Below, piece by piece: positions 23,862-35,069 of a stretch of DNA of 64,000 bases; the first letter of the stretch is position 1; each line of letters begins with the position of its first letter. Location of the stretch: assembly GCF_027942865.1 (NCBI RefSeq), contig NC_134523.1:1-64000 (forward strand). The letters are read 5' to 3'. Source of the stretch: Odontesthes bonariensis (taxonomy: Eukaryota > Chordata > Actinopteri > Atheriniformes > Atherinopsidae). A model generated the notes under the pieces. The model had not been told where the DNA came from. It searched no databases and saw only the letters and a program-made list of their open reading frames with translations. Made by a program: the position numbers and the translations under genes.

Positions 23862-24386
23862 CCACAGCAGACAGCAGCAGACTTTTACAAAATAAAAGCC
23901 TGTGAGCAACAGACTTTTACAAAATAAAAGCCTGTGAGCAGCAGACTTTTACAAAATAAAAGCCTGTGAGCAGCAGACTTTTACAGAATAAAAGCCTGTG
24001 AGCAGCAGACTTTTACAAAATAAAAGCCTGTGAGCAACAGACTTTTACAAAATAAAAGCCTGTGAGCAGCAGACTTTTACAAAATAAAAGCCTGTGAGCA
24101 ACAGACTTTTACAAAATAAAAGCCTGTGAGCAACAGACTTTTACACAATAAAAGCCTGTGAGCAGCAGACTTTTACACAATAAAAGCCTGTGAGCAACAG
24201 ACTTTTACACAATAAAAGCCTGTGAGCAACAGACTTTTACACAATAAAAGCCTGTGAGCAACAGACTTTTACACAATAAAAGCCTGTGAGCAACAGACTT
24301 TTACAAAATAAAAGCCTGTGAGCAGCAGACTTTTACACAATAAAAGCCTGTGAGCAGCAGACTTTTACACAATAAAAGCCTGTGTT
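23862..24386. repeat. 32-bp tandem array, about 16 copies
   Basis: Unit starts ACAGACTTTTACAAAATAAA and continues AGCCTGTGAGCA. Variants differ at GCAA/GCAG and at ACAAAATA/ACACAATA, the latter clustered in the later units. It occupies the same position in the hAT-like element as the arrays at 30824-30882 and 41820-43063. Confidence 0.95.
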
Positions 24387-24842
24387 CAGTTGGGCCGAAC
24401 AAAACGAGGAACAGCTAACTCTGCAGGATGGAAATGTCTCTACGATGTTTCACCTGCAGCTGTGGCTGAAAGCTGCTCAACAGGTGCATGATGGGAAATA
24501 ATCCGGCTGTGGTCTTGAAAATGGTGGCCGTGTAAGATCTGGAGTCTTTGTTAAAACCTTTAGGGCTGCACCCTGGTGATCTGGTGAGGATATCCGTGTA
24601 AATACCGCTCGACACCAAGAACATTGATTAACTGACAAACGATTGAGTCAAATCAGTAAAAAAGCAGGTGGGAACCGACACGTCGAAAGCCCGGCGAGTC
24701 CCGATCATGTGACACCTCAGTCTTGTGTTGCAGCAGCTGAAATCTGACGCTGAACTTTAAAACAAAAGGAGCTTTGTTGGTGTCGAAGGTGGAGTTTAGC
24801 TGCAGGTATAAACCCGGTTTAACCCAGCGTGAGAAAGCAGCA
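24387..24842. other. Intergenic, related to 29640-29780
   Basis: No gene. 24455-24570 (GGTGCATGATGGGAAATAAT and AAGATCTGGAGTCTTTGT) resembles 29640-29780, so an unnamed dispersed repeat is likely. Confidence 0.4.
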
Positions 24843-25373
24843 ACTATCCCAACATTACATTACATTACGTTACATCACATTACATTAGATTACGTTACAT
24901 CACATTACATTAGATTACGTTACATCACATTACATTAGATTACGTTACATTACATTACATTACGTTACATTACGTTACATTACGTTACATTACATTACAT
25001 TACATTATGTTACATTACATTACATTACATTATGTTACATTACATTACATTACATTACATTACATTACATTACATTACATTACGTTACGTTACATTACAT
25101 TACATTACATTACATTACATTACATTACATCACATTACACTACATTACATCACATTACATCACATTACATCACATTATGTTACATTACATTACATCACAT
25201 TACGTTACATCACATTACATCACATTACGTTACATTACATTACATCACATTACGTTACATCACATTACATCACATTACGTTACATTACATTACGTTACAT
25301 TACATTACATCACATTACGTTACATTACATTACATTACATTACGTTACATTACATCACATTACATTACATTAC
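24843..25373. repeat. Pentanucleotide array (ACATT), about 530 bp
   Basis: Tandem ACATT units with ACGTT, ACATC and AGATT variants. It continues after the LTR as ATTACATTACATCACATC at 25803-25826, so one array was split by the insertion. The open frames of His-Tyr-Ile-Thr-Leu repeats are artefacts. Confidence 0.95.
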
Positions 25374-25802
25374 TGTCATGTCTGTGGCTTCTTGCCATGT
25401 TTTTAGTTTGTGTTTAGTTCTTAGTTTTTACTATGTCTTTGTTTTAGGTCCAGGTTGTCATTTTAGTTCTGCCTTGCCCTGCCATCAGCCTCACTTCCCT
25501 CACCTGTGTTTTCCCCATCAGCTGCACTCAATCCCCAATCACCCTCCACAGTATTTAGTTTCCAGGTTCCCTCATTGTTTTGCGAGATCCTAACCTGTCA
25601 ACATCATCCACGCCACGGCCAAGTTAAGTGTTTTATCCTCCATGCTATGCCAAGTGTTTTGTTATGTAATTATCCCACAGTTTAGGTTTTTTTAATCTGG
25701 CTCAGCCGTGCTTTTTGTTTGAACTTTGTGTTTTTGAAAATAAATCAAGTTTGCTTTTTGAATTTCCACATGCGTGTCCTTTCACACCCCCCCAAACTGA
25801 CT
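25374..25802 (+). mobile_element. Solo LTR inserted in the pentamer array
   Basis: A 429-bp unit starting TGTCATG and ending CTGACT, near-inverted TGTCA/TGACA ends, flanked by ATTAC on both sides (25369-25373 and 25803-25807). AATAAA at about 25739 is followed by a short U5-like stretch. This fits an LTR retrotransposon, most likely gypsy-like, reduced to one LTR. The duplication is weak evidence alone, since the target is itself an ATTAC repeat. Confidence 0.65.
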
Positions 25803-25827
25803 ATTACATTACATCACATCACATTAG

Positions 25828-25910
25828 GGTCATTCTGCAGATGCTTTTATCCAAAGCGACTTACAATAAAAGAACTTCAGGTCACAAGAAATCATAAGTG
25901 CATTTCCTTC
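25828..25910 (-). mobile_element. SINE/LINE 3'-tail fragment
   Basis: GGTCATTCTGCAGATGCTTT then TATCCAAAGCGACTTACAA is the complement of the tail at about 17945-17995. Only the tail is recognisable. Confidence 0.55.
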
Positions 25911-26387
25911 CAAACGAATGGGAAGAATATTTAGGAAACAAATAAGTGCGTAAGGAGCTGGGAGGAAACAGGTGAGGTCCTCAGAGGACGGATCTGGGTA
26001 GTGTTTCCCAGAGATGGGTTTGCAGCCTGCGGCCAAAGATGCCCATCCTGCTCATAAGCTTACAGATATCACTGTTTGGTTCCCCAGAAACACAGACGTG
26101 GGGTTTGACCCTGAACAGCAACACGATGAAGGTGTGGTTAGTTAGAATAATCAGACGTATGTATGTTCCCACAGAGAGGCCAGCCGAGCCTCAGCCTGAG
26201 AGTCTGAGCTCATGGCATCATACAGATCAAGCATGATTCGATTACTGCTGGAACTGTTACATAAGGAGGCTGAGCGGCCCTCGGCAACATGAAGCATCAA
26301 GTCGGCCTGGTTGTGTAACGATGAAGAAGAGCAGGGCTCTGACACATAGTAGCTGAGCTACTGCTGCTGCTGCCTTCGCAGGATCCA
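25911..26387. other. Intergenic, no gene recognised
   Basis: About 480 bp with short frames only. Confidence 0.4.
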
Positions 26388-26457
26388 AATCAAATTTATT
26401 TGTAGCATATTTCATGTACAAACAGTTCAAAGTGCTTTACATGAAATAAAAGCATTG
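26388..26457 (-). mobile_element. L2/Maui-like LINE 3' tail
   Basis: CAAATTTATTTGTAGCATAT to AAAGTGCTTTACATG matches the tail at 8730-8790. Only the 3' UTR end is present; a MITE follows directly. Confidence 0.6.
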
Positions 26458-26460
26458 CAG

Positions 26461-26853
26461 ATGCCCCTCCAAAAATAAGTTAAAAAAACAACAAATAAAA
26501 GACGTTTTTGCTTGAAATAAGCAAATAAATCTGCCAATGGAACTAGGGAAAATCGGCTTGTCAAGATTTCTTGAAATAAAATGTGATATTTAGGACTTTT
26601 GAGATAAAAGTGATCTTTTATATTAGCTTAAAAACCTCTTGAAATGAAAAAAAAAGCTTGTTTCATATGAAATCTGACTCAAAACTATTTGTTTTCAAGA
26701 CTTTTTCACTTAACAAGATATTCCAGATGTATTAAAACAAGTCCCTATATCTGGCTGAAATGGTGCTTGTTAGGCAGTTGTGTCTGATATTAAGTGTAAT
26801 GAGATACTCAATGAGACAAATATACTTGGTAAGATTTTGATTTTTTTCCAGTG
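26461..26853 (-). mobile_element. CACTGG-ended MITE, copy iii
   Basis: The body matches copy i in the same orientation, ending TTTTTTTCCAGTG. The left terminal CACTGG is missing, so the element abuts the LINE tail. Confidence 0.75.
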
Positions 26854-26889
26854 TACAAAATGATTTCTTATGAAAACATTCAGCAGATA

Positions 26890-26938
26890 TAAAGATAGGT
26901 ATAGATAGATATATAGATAGATAGAAAGATAGATATAG
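26890..26938. repeat. Impure GATA microsatellite
   Basis: About 50 bp of GATA-like units with interruptions. Confidence 0.7.
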
Positions 26939-27435
26939 AAGTAAACGGCCTAACTGGTCCCTTTGATGAACCGTGAAGGACTGAACATAAAGGAGAGCAG
27001 ATGTGACGCAGTGCAGGTGGAATCTGAGACAACGTGTGCTCGACCTCGGCGGCTTTGGTTTTATTTTCCGTCTGTGAGAAGAAAAAAAAATTCAGAAAAT
27101 TGAACCGTCAGAGGAACTCGGGCTTTAATCTCCCATTAAAACCTCCATTAAGAGACTCACTGCAGGATTAACATCAGCAGAGTGTCTCATGCTGGGGTTT
27201 CATCAGGAGAGAGTCAAAGTGTGCAAGATTTCATCCATGAGCCCGTCAGGCCTTTAAGACCTCCCAAATATGGAGGGAATGAGTTTTATTTCTGGAGGCA
27301 AACAGATGGCGTAACCGTGGCGATGAAGGCATCTGATGGAGATGAAGAGGTCACATCTGTCCATCAGAGGAGGGAGTCCGAGGCTCACAGGAACGGTTCA
27401 CACCTGAGAGACGGGAAGGTAAATCAGGTTCGGTG
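26939..27435. other. Intergenic, no gene recognised
   Basis: About 500 bp. A 103-codon frame (27182-27493) runs into a retroposon tail and has no recognised domain. Confidence 0.4.
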
Positions 27436-27655
27436 TCAACTCAACTTTATTTACACAGCACCTTTCAGACAGATTCACAGAGGCCACGTTTAGGCAAACA
27501 GCCAGACAAAAAGGATGAGGATAAAGATTCAGATAAAAGCAGTTAAAGTGCCAATAAAGTAGGCGAAATACAAACAAAAGGGTCTGTTAAAACAAGTAGA
27601 TCACAGGCAAGTCAGTGAATTAAGGATAAGCTTCATCAAAAAGCCTGATCATACA
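27436..27655 (-). mobile_element. Retroposon 3'-tail-like sequence
   Basis: AACTCAACTTTATTTACACA then GCACCTTTCAGACA is the usual inverted tail of teleost non-LTR or SINE copies. It continues without a break into the 55-bp array, which appears to have expanded from its distal part. Confidence 0.5.
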
Positions 27656-28400
27656 GGCAGAGAGGGGCCTGATAACTGAAGGCTCTGCCTCCCAAACTGG
27701 CAGCTGGTTCCTCAGAGAGGGGCCTGATAACTGAAGGCTCTGCCTCCCAAACTGGCAGCTGGTTCCACAGAGAGGGGCCTGATAACTGAAGGCTCTGCCT
27801 CCCAAACTGGCAGCTGGTTCCACAGAGAAGGGCCTGATAACTGAAGGCTCTGCCTCCCAAACTGGCAGCTGGTTCCACAGAGAGGGGCCTGATAACTGAA
27901 GGCTCTGCCTCCCAAACTGGCAGCTGGTTCCACAGAGAGGGGCCTGATAACTGAAGGCTCTGCCTCCCAAACTGGCAGCTGGTTCCACAGAGAGGGGCCT
28001 GATAACTGAAGGCTCTGCCTCCCAAACTGGCAGCTGGTTCCACAGAGAGGGGCCTGATAACTGAAGGCTCCGCCTCCCAAACTGGCAGCTGGTTCCACAG
28101 AGAGGGGCCTGATAACTGAAGGCTCTGCCTCCCAAACTGGCAGCTGGTCCCACAGAGAGGGGCCTGATAACTGAAGGCTCTGCCTCCCAAACTGGCAGCT
28201 GGTTCCACAGAGAGGGGCCTGATAACTGAAGGCTCTGCCTCCCAAACTGGCAGCTGGTTCCACAGAGAGGGGCCTGATAACTGAAGGCTCTGCCTCCCAA
28301 ACTGGCAGCTGGTCCCACAGAGAGGGGCCTGATAACTGAAGGCTCCGCCTCCCAAACTGGCAGCTGGTTCCACAGAGAGGGGCCTGATAACTGAAGGCTC
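27656..28400. repeat. 55-bp minisatellite, about 13.5 copies
   Basis: Unit starts GAGAGGGGCCTGATAACTGA and continues through GGCTCTGCCTCCCAAACTGG to CAGCTGGTTCCACA. Spacing checked between two GGCCTG positions (27666 and 27721) is 55 bp. Copies are nearly identical. Because 55 is not a multiple of 3, all three minus frames read the same repeated peptide; they are artefacts. Confidence 0.95.
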
Positions 28401-30050
28401 TCAGCTCATCTTCAGAGCGCACGTGAAACTGCACGACTCTCCTCGTGCGGTGCTCCAGAGAGAGCATGTGCAGTCACATTACTGCTGCACAGGAAAGACG
28501 GCGGCTAACAGACGTCGGACCGAGGCTGAAGAACAGACCTTTTGTTGTCTGTTCACATCCAAGGAAGCGCTCACCGACAGCTCGTATCACGTGTGCAGGA
28601 GACATTCACTGCAGAAATGTTGGGGAATTCATCTGAGAAGGTGGGTAGAGTAGCAGAAAAATGTATTCAAGTAAAAGTACTGTTACTTCAGAATAATATG
28701 ACTCAAGTAAAAGTAAAAAGTAGTCATCCAGATAATTACTTGAGTAAGAGTAAAAAAGTGCTCTGTGATAAAACTCCTCAAGTACTGAGTAACTGTTGAG
28801 TAACGTCTGATTTATTTGTTAACACAAGCATTCAATCAGACAGACAAACATACTAAATAATCATCTTTAGGCAGATTAGAGTTCATCCAATTGATAAAAT
28901 TAATGAAAATGAATTCATTAATTACAAAATAGCTTAAATTAAAAATAATCCAAGTAAATTCGAGTACTTTAATAAAAAATAAAAGAGACTTAGGAAATGT
29001 TTAAAACATATGTAACCCATATGTAACCTAAAAAACAAACATTCACCTATCCATGGGGGGAAAACGAGTTTAGGAAACTTAGCGCTACATGTTTCCTCAA
29101 GTTAGATGTTGAGTTGAGTAACCAGCTCATCGTAGCCTAATGTAGCAGAGTAAGAGGACAGTTTCTGCTGCACACATCTACTCAAGTAAAAGTAAAAAGT
29201 AGAGAGATTTACAACTACTCCTAAGTATAATGTTTTCCTTACCACCCCCCTCTGAAGGTGGGTGGTTCTGTTAAAGGTAAACGAGTGACGGCATGTAAAA
29301 CAAGCGGCGACTCACCGAGCTGAAAGAAAGCCGTGAACAGGAAACCGACTCCCAGCGATGATTTGAATGTACATCACAGACCAACAAGCTGCTGACCCAC
29401 TTATCTCTGACCTACTTCACCTTTGTGTCTCGTTGGTGTTAAGCTGAATGGAATCTGCACGGCTCATAACTCAAATCTGTGGAATGTAAGTTTATCTCAG
29501 AACATTTCAGATTCTGTCTGATGCAGATTTTCATCATTTCAGCTCCTGAATAAAAGTCTTAAAGTCATTAAAACCAGATTATGTTGAACAATAGATAAAA
29601 TCAGTGGTTATAATATGATTAAGTTAAAGATGTAGCCGTGGCTGAAAGCTGCTGATCGGCCGACTTCATCGTTGTTAGGAATGTCCACCAGGTGCATGAT
29701 GGGAAATAATCTAAACAAGTCTAGTTTTTGGTCTTAAAATTGTGACCAAGTAAGATCTGGAGTCTTTGTAAAATCTTTACTCTGAGACTTTAAACTCAGT
29801 GACTTTGTCTTTGGATGTAAGAGGGTGTTAATACTTTAAAGATAAGTGTTTTCAGAGTATTCGTGTGTGGCAGGATCCCTGTTACATCCCTGATCATTGT
29901 TTTCTCAGTGGTATCGTCTGTAAATAATGTCCTTTTTGGAAATTAATGACAGGAAAAACCTTTTTCACAAATTATCTGTTTCCGTGTTCTTCCTCGTTAC
30001 TCTTTGCAAACACAGAGTTCAAACTCGGTCTGAATCCTGGTCTGTGAGTC
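28401..30050. other. Intergenic with repeat-like segments
   Basis: No gene recognised. 28640-29230 has repeated AAGTAAAAGTA motifs at both ends (near 28670-28750 and 29180-29205), suggesting a decayed DNA element. 29640-29780 resembles 24455-24570. Confidence 0.35.
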
Positions 30051-30688
30051 ACTCAGTGGGGTCACATGGCCCTGAAAGGATCAGATTATTGGCAAAATTA
30101 CAATCAGATTGAGTTATTAAGGGTAATTCTCCTTGGATATGTGGCGGTGAATGAATGGGATCAGAGGCACAAAGCGTGTCATACCCTGGTATGATAGGTG
30201 GCGCTGTACCCATTCCAGCTGTTGCTAATAGAGCCACTTCCTGTTGACCTCTTCACCACCAACAACAACAACAAACTCAGGCATTGGAGAAAGATGGAGA
30301 ACGCAGAGCCAGATGAAGCTACGTCCCTCTACATTTGCTCTGTGATGAGCTGCTTGTTGCACAAACTCGATGCCCAACGGAGCATTCTCCATCGCGTTGT
30401 TTGTTTCTTTCTGACGGCGACAACAACAGGAATATCGTCTCCTTTGACTTCCGGGTCACGACCCGGGAAAACATCTGGAGCATGCGCAGAACGCAAAGTC
30501 TGATTCACCACGTGCTTCAGCGTCTACAAGCAGGTTTAGAGTGACTTTCAACCCAGTTATCTCGGGTCTGAATCCCATCCGATCCAGTTCTTAGTCAGAT
30601 TAAGGTGTCTACATGCACTTAATAACTCAGTCTGATTGTAATTTAGCCAATAATCCGATCCTTTCAGTGCCATGTGACCCCACTGAGT
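30051..30688 (+). mobile_element. 638-bp DNA transposon with long TIRs
   Basis: Left end ACTCAGTGGGGTCACATGGC and right end GCCATGTGACCCCACTGAGT are inverted complements, and the similarity continues for about 69 bp inwards with a few mismatches. It contains a short frameshifted reading frame. A second, inverted copy lies at 47815-48515. No clear target duplication, so no superfamily is assigned. Confidence 0.8.
30294..30544 (+). pseudogene. Frameshifted small ORF of the 638-bp transposon, unrecognised
   Basis: One frame begins MENAEPDEATSLYICSVMS (ATG at 30294) and runs past HKLDAQRSILHRVVCFF. Another frame carries FDFRVTTRENIWSMRR and THVL-like residues to a stop at 30544. A frame change at about 30400-30430 would join them. 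The first part recurs at 47815-48028 (minus). I do not recognise the protein. Confidence 0.5.
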
Positions 30689-30741
30689 CTGATTGCAGCC
30701 AAACACTCAACAAAGCAGTAAATCAGACAAACAAAACAGCC

Positions 30742-31075
30742 GTTTGGCCGAGTAAAAGTTCCGTACCCTTCTCCATGTTTGGTGGATCCACCGATTACTT
30801 TCTTTTCCTGTTCCACAGCAGACAGCAGCAGACTTTTACAAAATAAAAGCCTGTGACCAACAGACTTTTACAAAATAAAATAAATAATAAAACGGGGGTG
30901 CTGCGTGTTGTTCCCCCTCTCTCTGCCCCCTGCTTCCTGTCTCTCTGAACTTTCCATTAAAGGCACAAAAGCCCCCCAAAATTTTTTTTAAAGAAAAATA
31001 AATAAATAACTGCGTTGATGCGCGATAAAATATTTATCATTGTTAAATAATTAACGAGTTCCTCGCCCAGCCCTT
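30742..31075 (-). mobile_element. hAT-like remnant, copy G, with two 32-bp units
   Basis: The same element as copies F and H. It retains only the start of the BED ORF (complement of CTCCATGTTTGGTGG), two 32-bp units (30824-30882), and the far end TTAACGAGTTCCTCGCCCAG, the inverse of GGGCTGGGCAACG. It shows the right terminus lost from F. The left part is replaced by the neighbouring 638-bp element. Confidence 0.75.
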
Positions 31076-31925
31076 TTTAAAAGTCAAAGTCAGAGTTTTC
31101 ATTTAGCTGAACAGCTGGCTGTTTTGATAAAGAAGCATAAAACGGATCAAATAAAAGGAAGTGATGCGATGTTTGAACTGGGCCGACGGAGCAGCAACTT
31201 GGTGTTTAATGTGGGAACTCTCATTTTCTCTCACTTTCTCTCATCTCTTGATTACTTTTTGTCGGTGAACTGACGTCATTCAGCTTGATTTCCAGTCCTT
31301 CTCTTACATAAAGCGCATGAAACACAAATCCTCCCGGAAGAGCAAAGCTCTTTAGCTTCTCTGAGTTGATGCACAGCTGCTCCACCTCAGATGCCTGAAC
31401 ACCTGAGGAGCTGCAGGAGCTGCAGGAGCTGCAGGAGCTGCAGGAGCCCTTCCTTCTGCACATCCTGCAGGGCTTCTCATTTCTTTTCTGTGATTATTTT
31501 CATCCCGACTCTGCCTGCAGAGGAAGGCTCAGCCCGCAGGCAGTGCTGTGCAGATAAAGGTTGCATAAGAAGCCAGAAGTCTGCAGCCTCTAACTGCATT
31601 AATGCTGCCGCAGCTTCACAAAGTGACAGCAGAAATCCACTCACAGATAAAAGAGGAGACGACGATACACAAGGAGCAAATCCACAGCCTGAACTCAGAG
31701 CAGCCGGCAGGCGTTTCATGCAAAAGCTCAAAGATACGTTTGATATCTGAGCGGAAGCATAAAGGAGGATGTTTGTTTCACGTTGAATCATCACAAGTTT
31801 GCAGCATTTTCATTGTTATTTTCAGTGTTATTTTAAACGATGTTAAACCTGCAGGTTATAGAAGCTACGAAAGCAGCCAGACTCTCCTGTGACCTTTAAA
31901 GTGTCTCTGATTTCTGACTGATCTG
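31076..31925. other. Intergenic, no gene recognised
   Basis: About 850 bp. A short 9-bp repeat (AGCTGCAGG, about five copies) lies near 31409-31447. Frames of up to 119 codons show no domain. Confidence 0.4.
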
Positions 31926-32447
31926 GTTTATGTTCATGTTGGAACATGTTTCAGTGAATCTCTGCAGCTGTTACCATGGAAACATCTGCAGATACTCACT
32001 TTAAAGCTGCTCAGAACTGAACTAACTCTGGTTCTGCCTCAGATTCTGGGTTTATGTTCATGTTGGAACATGTTTCAGTGAATCTCTGCAGCTGTTACCA
32101 TGGAAACATCTGCAGATATTCACTTTAAAGCTGCTCAGAACTGAACTAACTCTGGTTCTGCCTCAGATTCTGGGTTTATGTTCATGTTGGAACATGTTTC
32201 AGTGAATCTCTGCAGCTGTTACCATGGAAACATCTGCAGATATTCACTTTAAAGCTGCTCAGAACTGAACTAACTCTGGTTCTGACTCAGATTCTGGGTT
32301 TATGTTCATGTTGGAACATGTTTCAGTGAATCTCTGCAGCTGTTACCATGGAAACATCTGCAGATATTCACTTTAAAGCTGCTCAGAACTGAACTAACTC
32401 TGGTTCTGCCACAGATTCTGGGTTTATGTTCATGTTGGAACACGTTT
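31926..32447. repeat. About 124-bp tandem repeat, just over four copies
   Basis: GTTTATGTTCATGTTGGAAC begins copies at about 31926, 32050, 32174, 32299 and 32422 (partial). Spacing is 123-125 bp and copies are nearly identical, implying recent duplication. Confidence 0.9.
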
Positions 32448-32841
32448 CAGGCCTTCAGAGCAGTTCTGTAAACCAAATGATGAAACTAGAAACTCACTGA
32501 AACTACGCTTTAAGGGTTAAGTAAACAAATCATTTCAAACTACATTTGCATTGACGTCAGACTGCAGCCACAACAAGCTGCTTTCTTTTTTCATTCATAC
32601 GACCATGAAACTGCACGGCCCATTTACACAGACGTCACTCCAGAGTTTTGTTGCTGTTGTTTCAGCTTCATGTGGTTTAAAGCCAAGTTTATCATCATTT
32701 ACACGGTCGCACCACAAATGCTTTCTTCAGCTGGAGGCGGGGCCGTTTCTGGGGATGATGAAGGTTGGGATGGAACTGTCGGCTCTGACAGACAGCCTTC
32801 ATTCTGCCGACATTTTATTTCCACCTCCATGTTTCATTTGT
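32448..32841. other. Intergenic, no gene recognised
   Basis: About 390 bp between the 124-bp repeat and a DNA element. A 128-codon frame crosses into the element and has no domain. Confidence 0.4.
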
Positions 32842-33559
32842 TTAAGGCGAGGCACGGCGGGCAAAAACAGGGATTTAATGCAGTGGTCAATTTTTAGATT
32901 TTTGGCCAGTCTACTCCTTCAATATGTGTTATTCTAAAACTTATTTTAAAATGTTTATTTCATCACATTTTGTTTAATCGCGGCAGTACGTTTCGCCCAA
33001 ATTTACCAAAATGAATTCCCCTATATAAATCTTTAAATGCCGTTTTCTCAAAATCAGTTTTTTGTATTTTTCCAGTATCAATATCTCAGCCTATGGAGCA
33101 CCTACTAACACCAAACTTTCCAGTTATACACTTAGCAGTATTCTGAAGATATTTACACAAGGATTTGTTGATACATCATTCCTGGCCTGATTTATGTGAA
33201 AAATATGGCGAAAATTGATGTTTTTTAGGCTTTGGACAGTATATTTTGATTTCCTAGGAAATGAAAGCAGATATCCTGAAATCCCTCTGTAATTTTCTTT
33301 TCATTTTGTGTGTAAACAAAATGAAACATTAATTTTGCACCTGGCTTTATCATATGTTCAGATCTATCTTCCGGAAATATATGCAAATGTGCGCATATTT
33401 AATGAGATAATGCCTAATTTGCATAATTAAACATACAAATTTCTAAAACTTAGAATACATTTTTTTTCATTCTTGTATAAGTAATCAACTGAGGAAGTTT
33501 CATGGTGATATCTATTATTTTAAAACATTACTCTATTCACCTGTGGTGTCTCGCCTTAA
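32842..33559 (+). mobile_element. 718-bp TTAA element, copy 1
   Basis: Ends TTAAGGCGAGGCAC and GTGTCTCGCCTTAA form inverted repeats. The body matches 60033-60767 almost throughout. TTAA is included at both ends, suggesting a piggyBac/Kolobok-type duplication. No ORF of note. Confidence 0.8.
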
Positions 33560-33747
33560 GCAGCAGGAGTTACTGTCTTTAAACGGTTTTAATCAGCTGA
33601 GAAGACAGTCGAGTCTGAGACCAAATGTGGAGAAAAACGAGGGATTTAAAGTCTTAAGATGTGAATCTCTGGTTGTTCAACAGTCTCTGAGGATCTCCTG
33701 ACTTTTACATGCAGATTCGGCCCATCCATCAGGCTTTAGGACACATA

Positions 33748-35069
33748 TGCCCCTTTTCCACCGAACATTTTTGTACCGGTACAGCTCTACACGCACTCTA
33801 CCCTGGTTGGGAGCTTTTCCACCGCGGGTTGAAGGTGGGACCCGTTACGATTTTTAGCCCCGGCTAGTACCTGCTTCAGAGGTGGGTGTAGTCGGGCCGA
33901 GCCGACGCTAAAACGTCACGTGATCAGTGCTGTCCACTGATTGGTCAGGTGAAATTACGTCATACACGCAACGAAGCTCGGGGAGCTTTAAATGATCACC
34001 CGCCGTATGAAAACACACCTGCGAGAGCAACAGAGAATAAACAAAATTGTGAAGATGGAAGACCAAAGAAGGAAAGGCAACCCATGGACGATGAGCGAGG
34101 TGCAGACCTTTCTGTGTGTGGTGGCCGAGGACCGCATTCAGAAGGAACTGGACGGAGCGACAAGAAATGAGAAGCTAGCCATGGCTATCACCGGAATTCT
34201 CAGCAGTACCGAGACAAGCTGAAGAGTGATTACCGGCAGGTAAAAGACCACAACAGCCGGAGTGGCTCAAACCGAAAGACATGGAAGTGGCTCGACCAAA
34301 TGGACGGCATTTACGGGCACCGCCCGGCGAACCGGGGCAAGGAGAGTGGATACGGCGACGTCTTTGTTGGAGGCGATGGAAAATGGTAAGTTGTTCTTAT
34401 CCCATTGGTGCAACGCTTATATCTTAACAAATGCATGTTTTATATCGTAACAAATGCATGTTCAGTCTTTAACTTGTGTAAAAAGTTACACAGGTGTCTC
34501 ATGTAAGTTGTTCTGAGTGAGCTAGCAAACAACGCTGTTTTGGAAGGCTAGCACAGTGTCTCACCTATGAGGTTACATGTATGCGTTTCGTATGTTCACA
34601 CTTTTTATTTTTTTTCCCTCGAGACTCGGTTTGTTCAACCGATGAGTGTTCGGTTGCTGAGGTCAGCGAAGATCCTCCAACCCCGCAGGCTTCAGAACCG
34701 ACGCTGGCATCTCAATCTACAGCTGAGGCAACAGCTGCTATCCGCATTCCACCGGCACCAACACTGGCGTAATATTTGTTACTTTTGTACTCTTTTTTAA
34801 TAAAGAGCTTGGTTTAACTAAACAATATAGATTGTCAATTACATTACACATTACACTCCATAGTTGTTAACTTTTGACTAACCGCGGCGTGACACTTTGT
34901 AATCACCTGAAACCGACGTCACGTTAGTGGTGAACGGGCCGACTCCGCCCACTTCCAGGCCACAGTTTGGGTGGAAAAGAAAATGGTACTGGTGCCGTGT
35001 TGTGTGGTGTAGTGTCGCGCTATATCGAACCGAGTAGAGTAGGGCTAGCTCGGCGGTGGAAAAGGGGCA
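33748..35069 (+). mobile_element. Harbinger-like DNA transposon, 1.3 kb
   Basis: Ends TGCCCCTTTTCCACCG and CGGTGGAAAAGGGGCA are perfect inverted repeats of 16 bp, flanked by ATA on both sides (33745-33747 and 35070-35072), a 3-bp duplication. It carries a Myb/SANT-like gene remnant, the accessory gene typical of PIF/Harbinger elements. The DDE transposase gene is absent, so this is an internally deleted copy. Confidence 0.8.
34055..34772 (+). pseudogene. Myb/SANT-like accessory gene of the Harbinger element, frameshifted
   Basis: The first frame starts MEDQRRKGNPWTMSEVQTFL, resembling the trihelix/Myb-like DNA-binding proteins encoded beside PIF/Harbinger transposases. It stops early. About 34195 a second frame continues with QYRDKLKSDYRQVKDHNSRS and WKWLDQMDGIYGHRP, the conserved second half. 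A GTAAGT donor follows at 34386. A possible 3' exon (about 34624-34772) encodes a Ser/Thr/Pro-rich acidic tail, but its phase does not fit cleanly. Known role: such proteins help the transposase bind ends and enter the nucleus. This copy is broken. Confidence 0.65.

Larger units (their letters stand above)
23419..24386 (-). mobile_element. hAT-like remnant, copy F, with 32-bp array
   Basis: Starts with AGGGCTGGGCAACGATTAA, fitting hAT-type ends. It contains a BED zinc-finger fragment on the minus strand and, 5' of that ATG, a 32-bp tandem array. The far TIR, preserved in the related copy at 30742-31075, is missing. It is non-autonomous: the catalytic hAT core is absent. Confidence 0.75.

Noticed and set aside
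23862..24386. Regular repeats that could be mistaken for a CRISPR array (also 41820-43063)
   Set aside because: Units are contiguous with no unique spacers, the DNA is vertebrate, and no cas genes are present.
27620..28467. Minus frames of 232-251 codons with repeated PLCGTSCQFGRQSLQLSG
   Set aside because: Product of the 55-bp array read in three frames; the same peptide appears in each frame.
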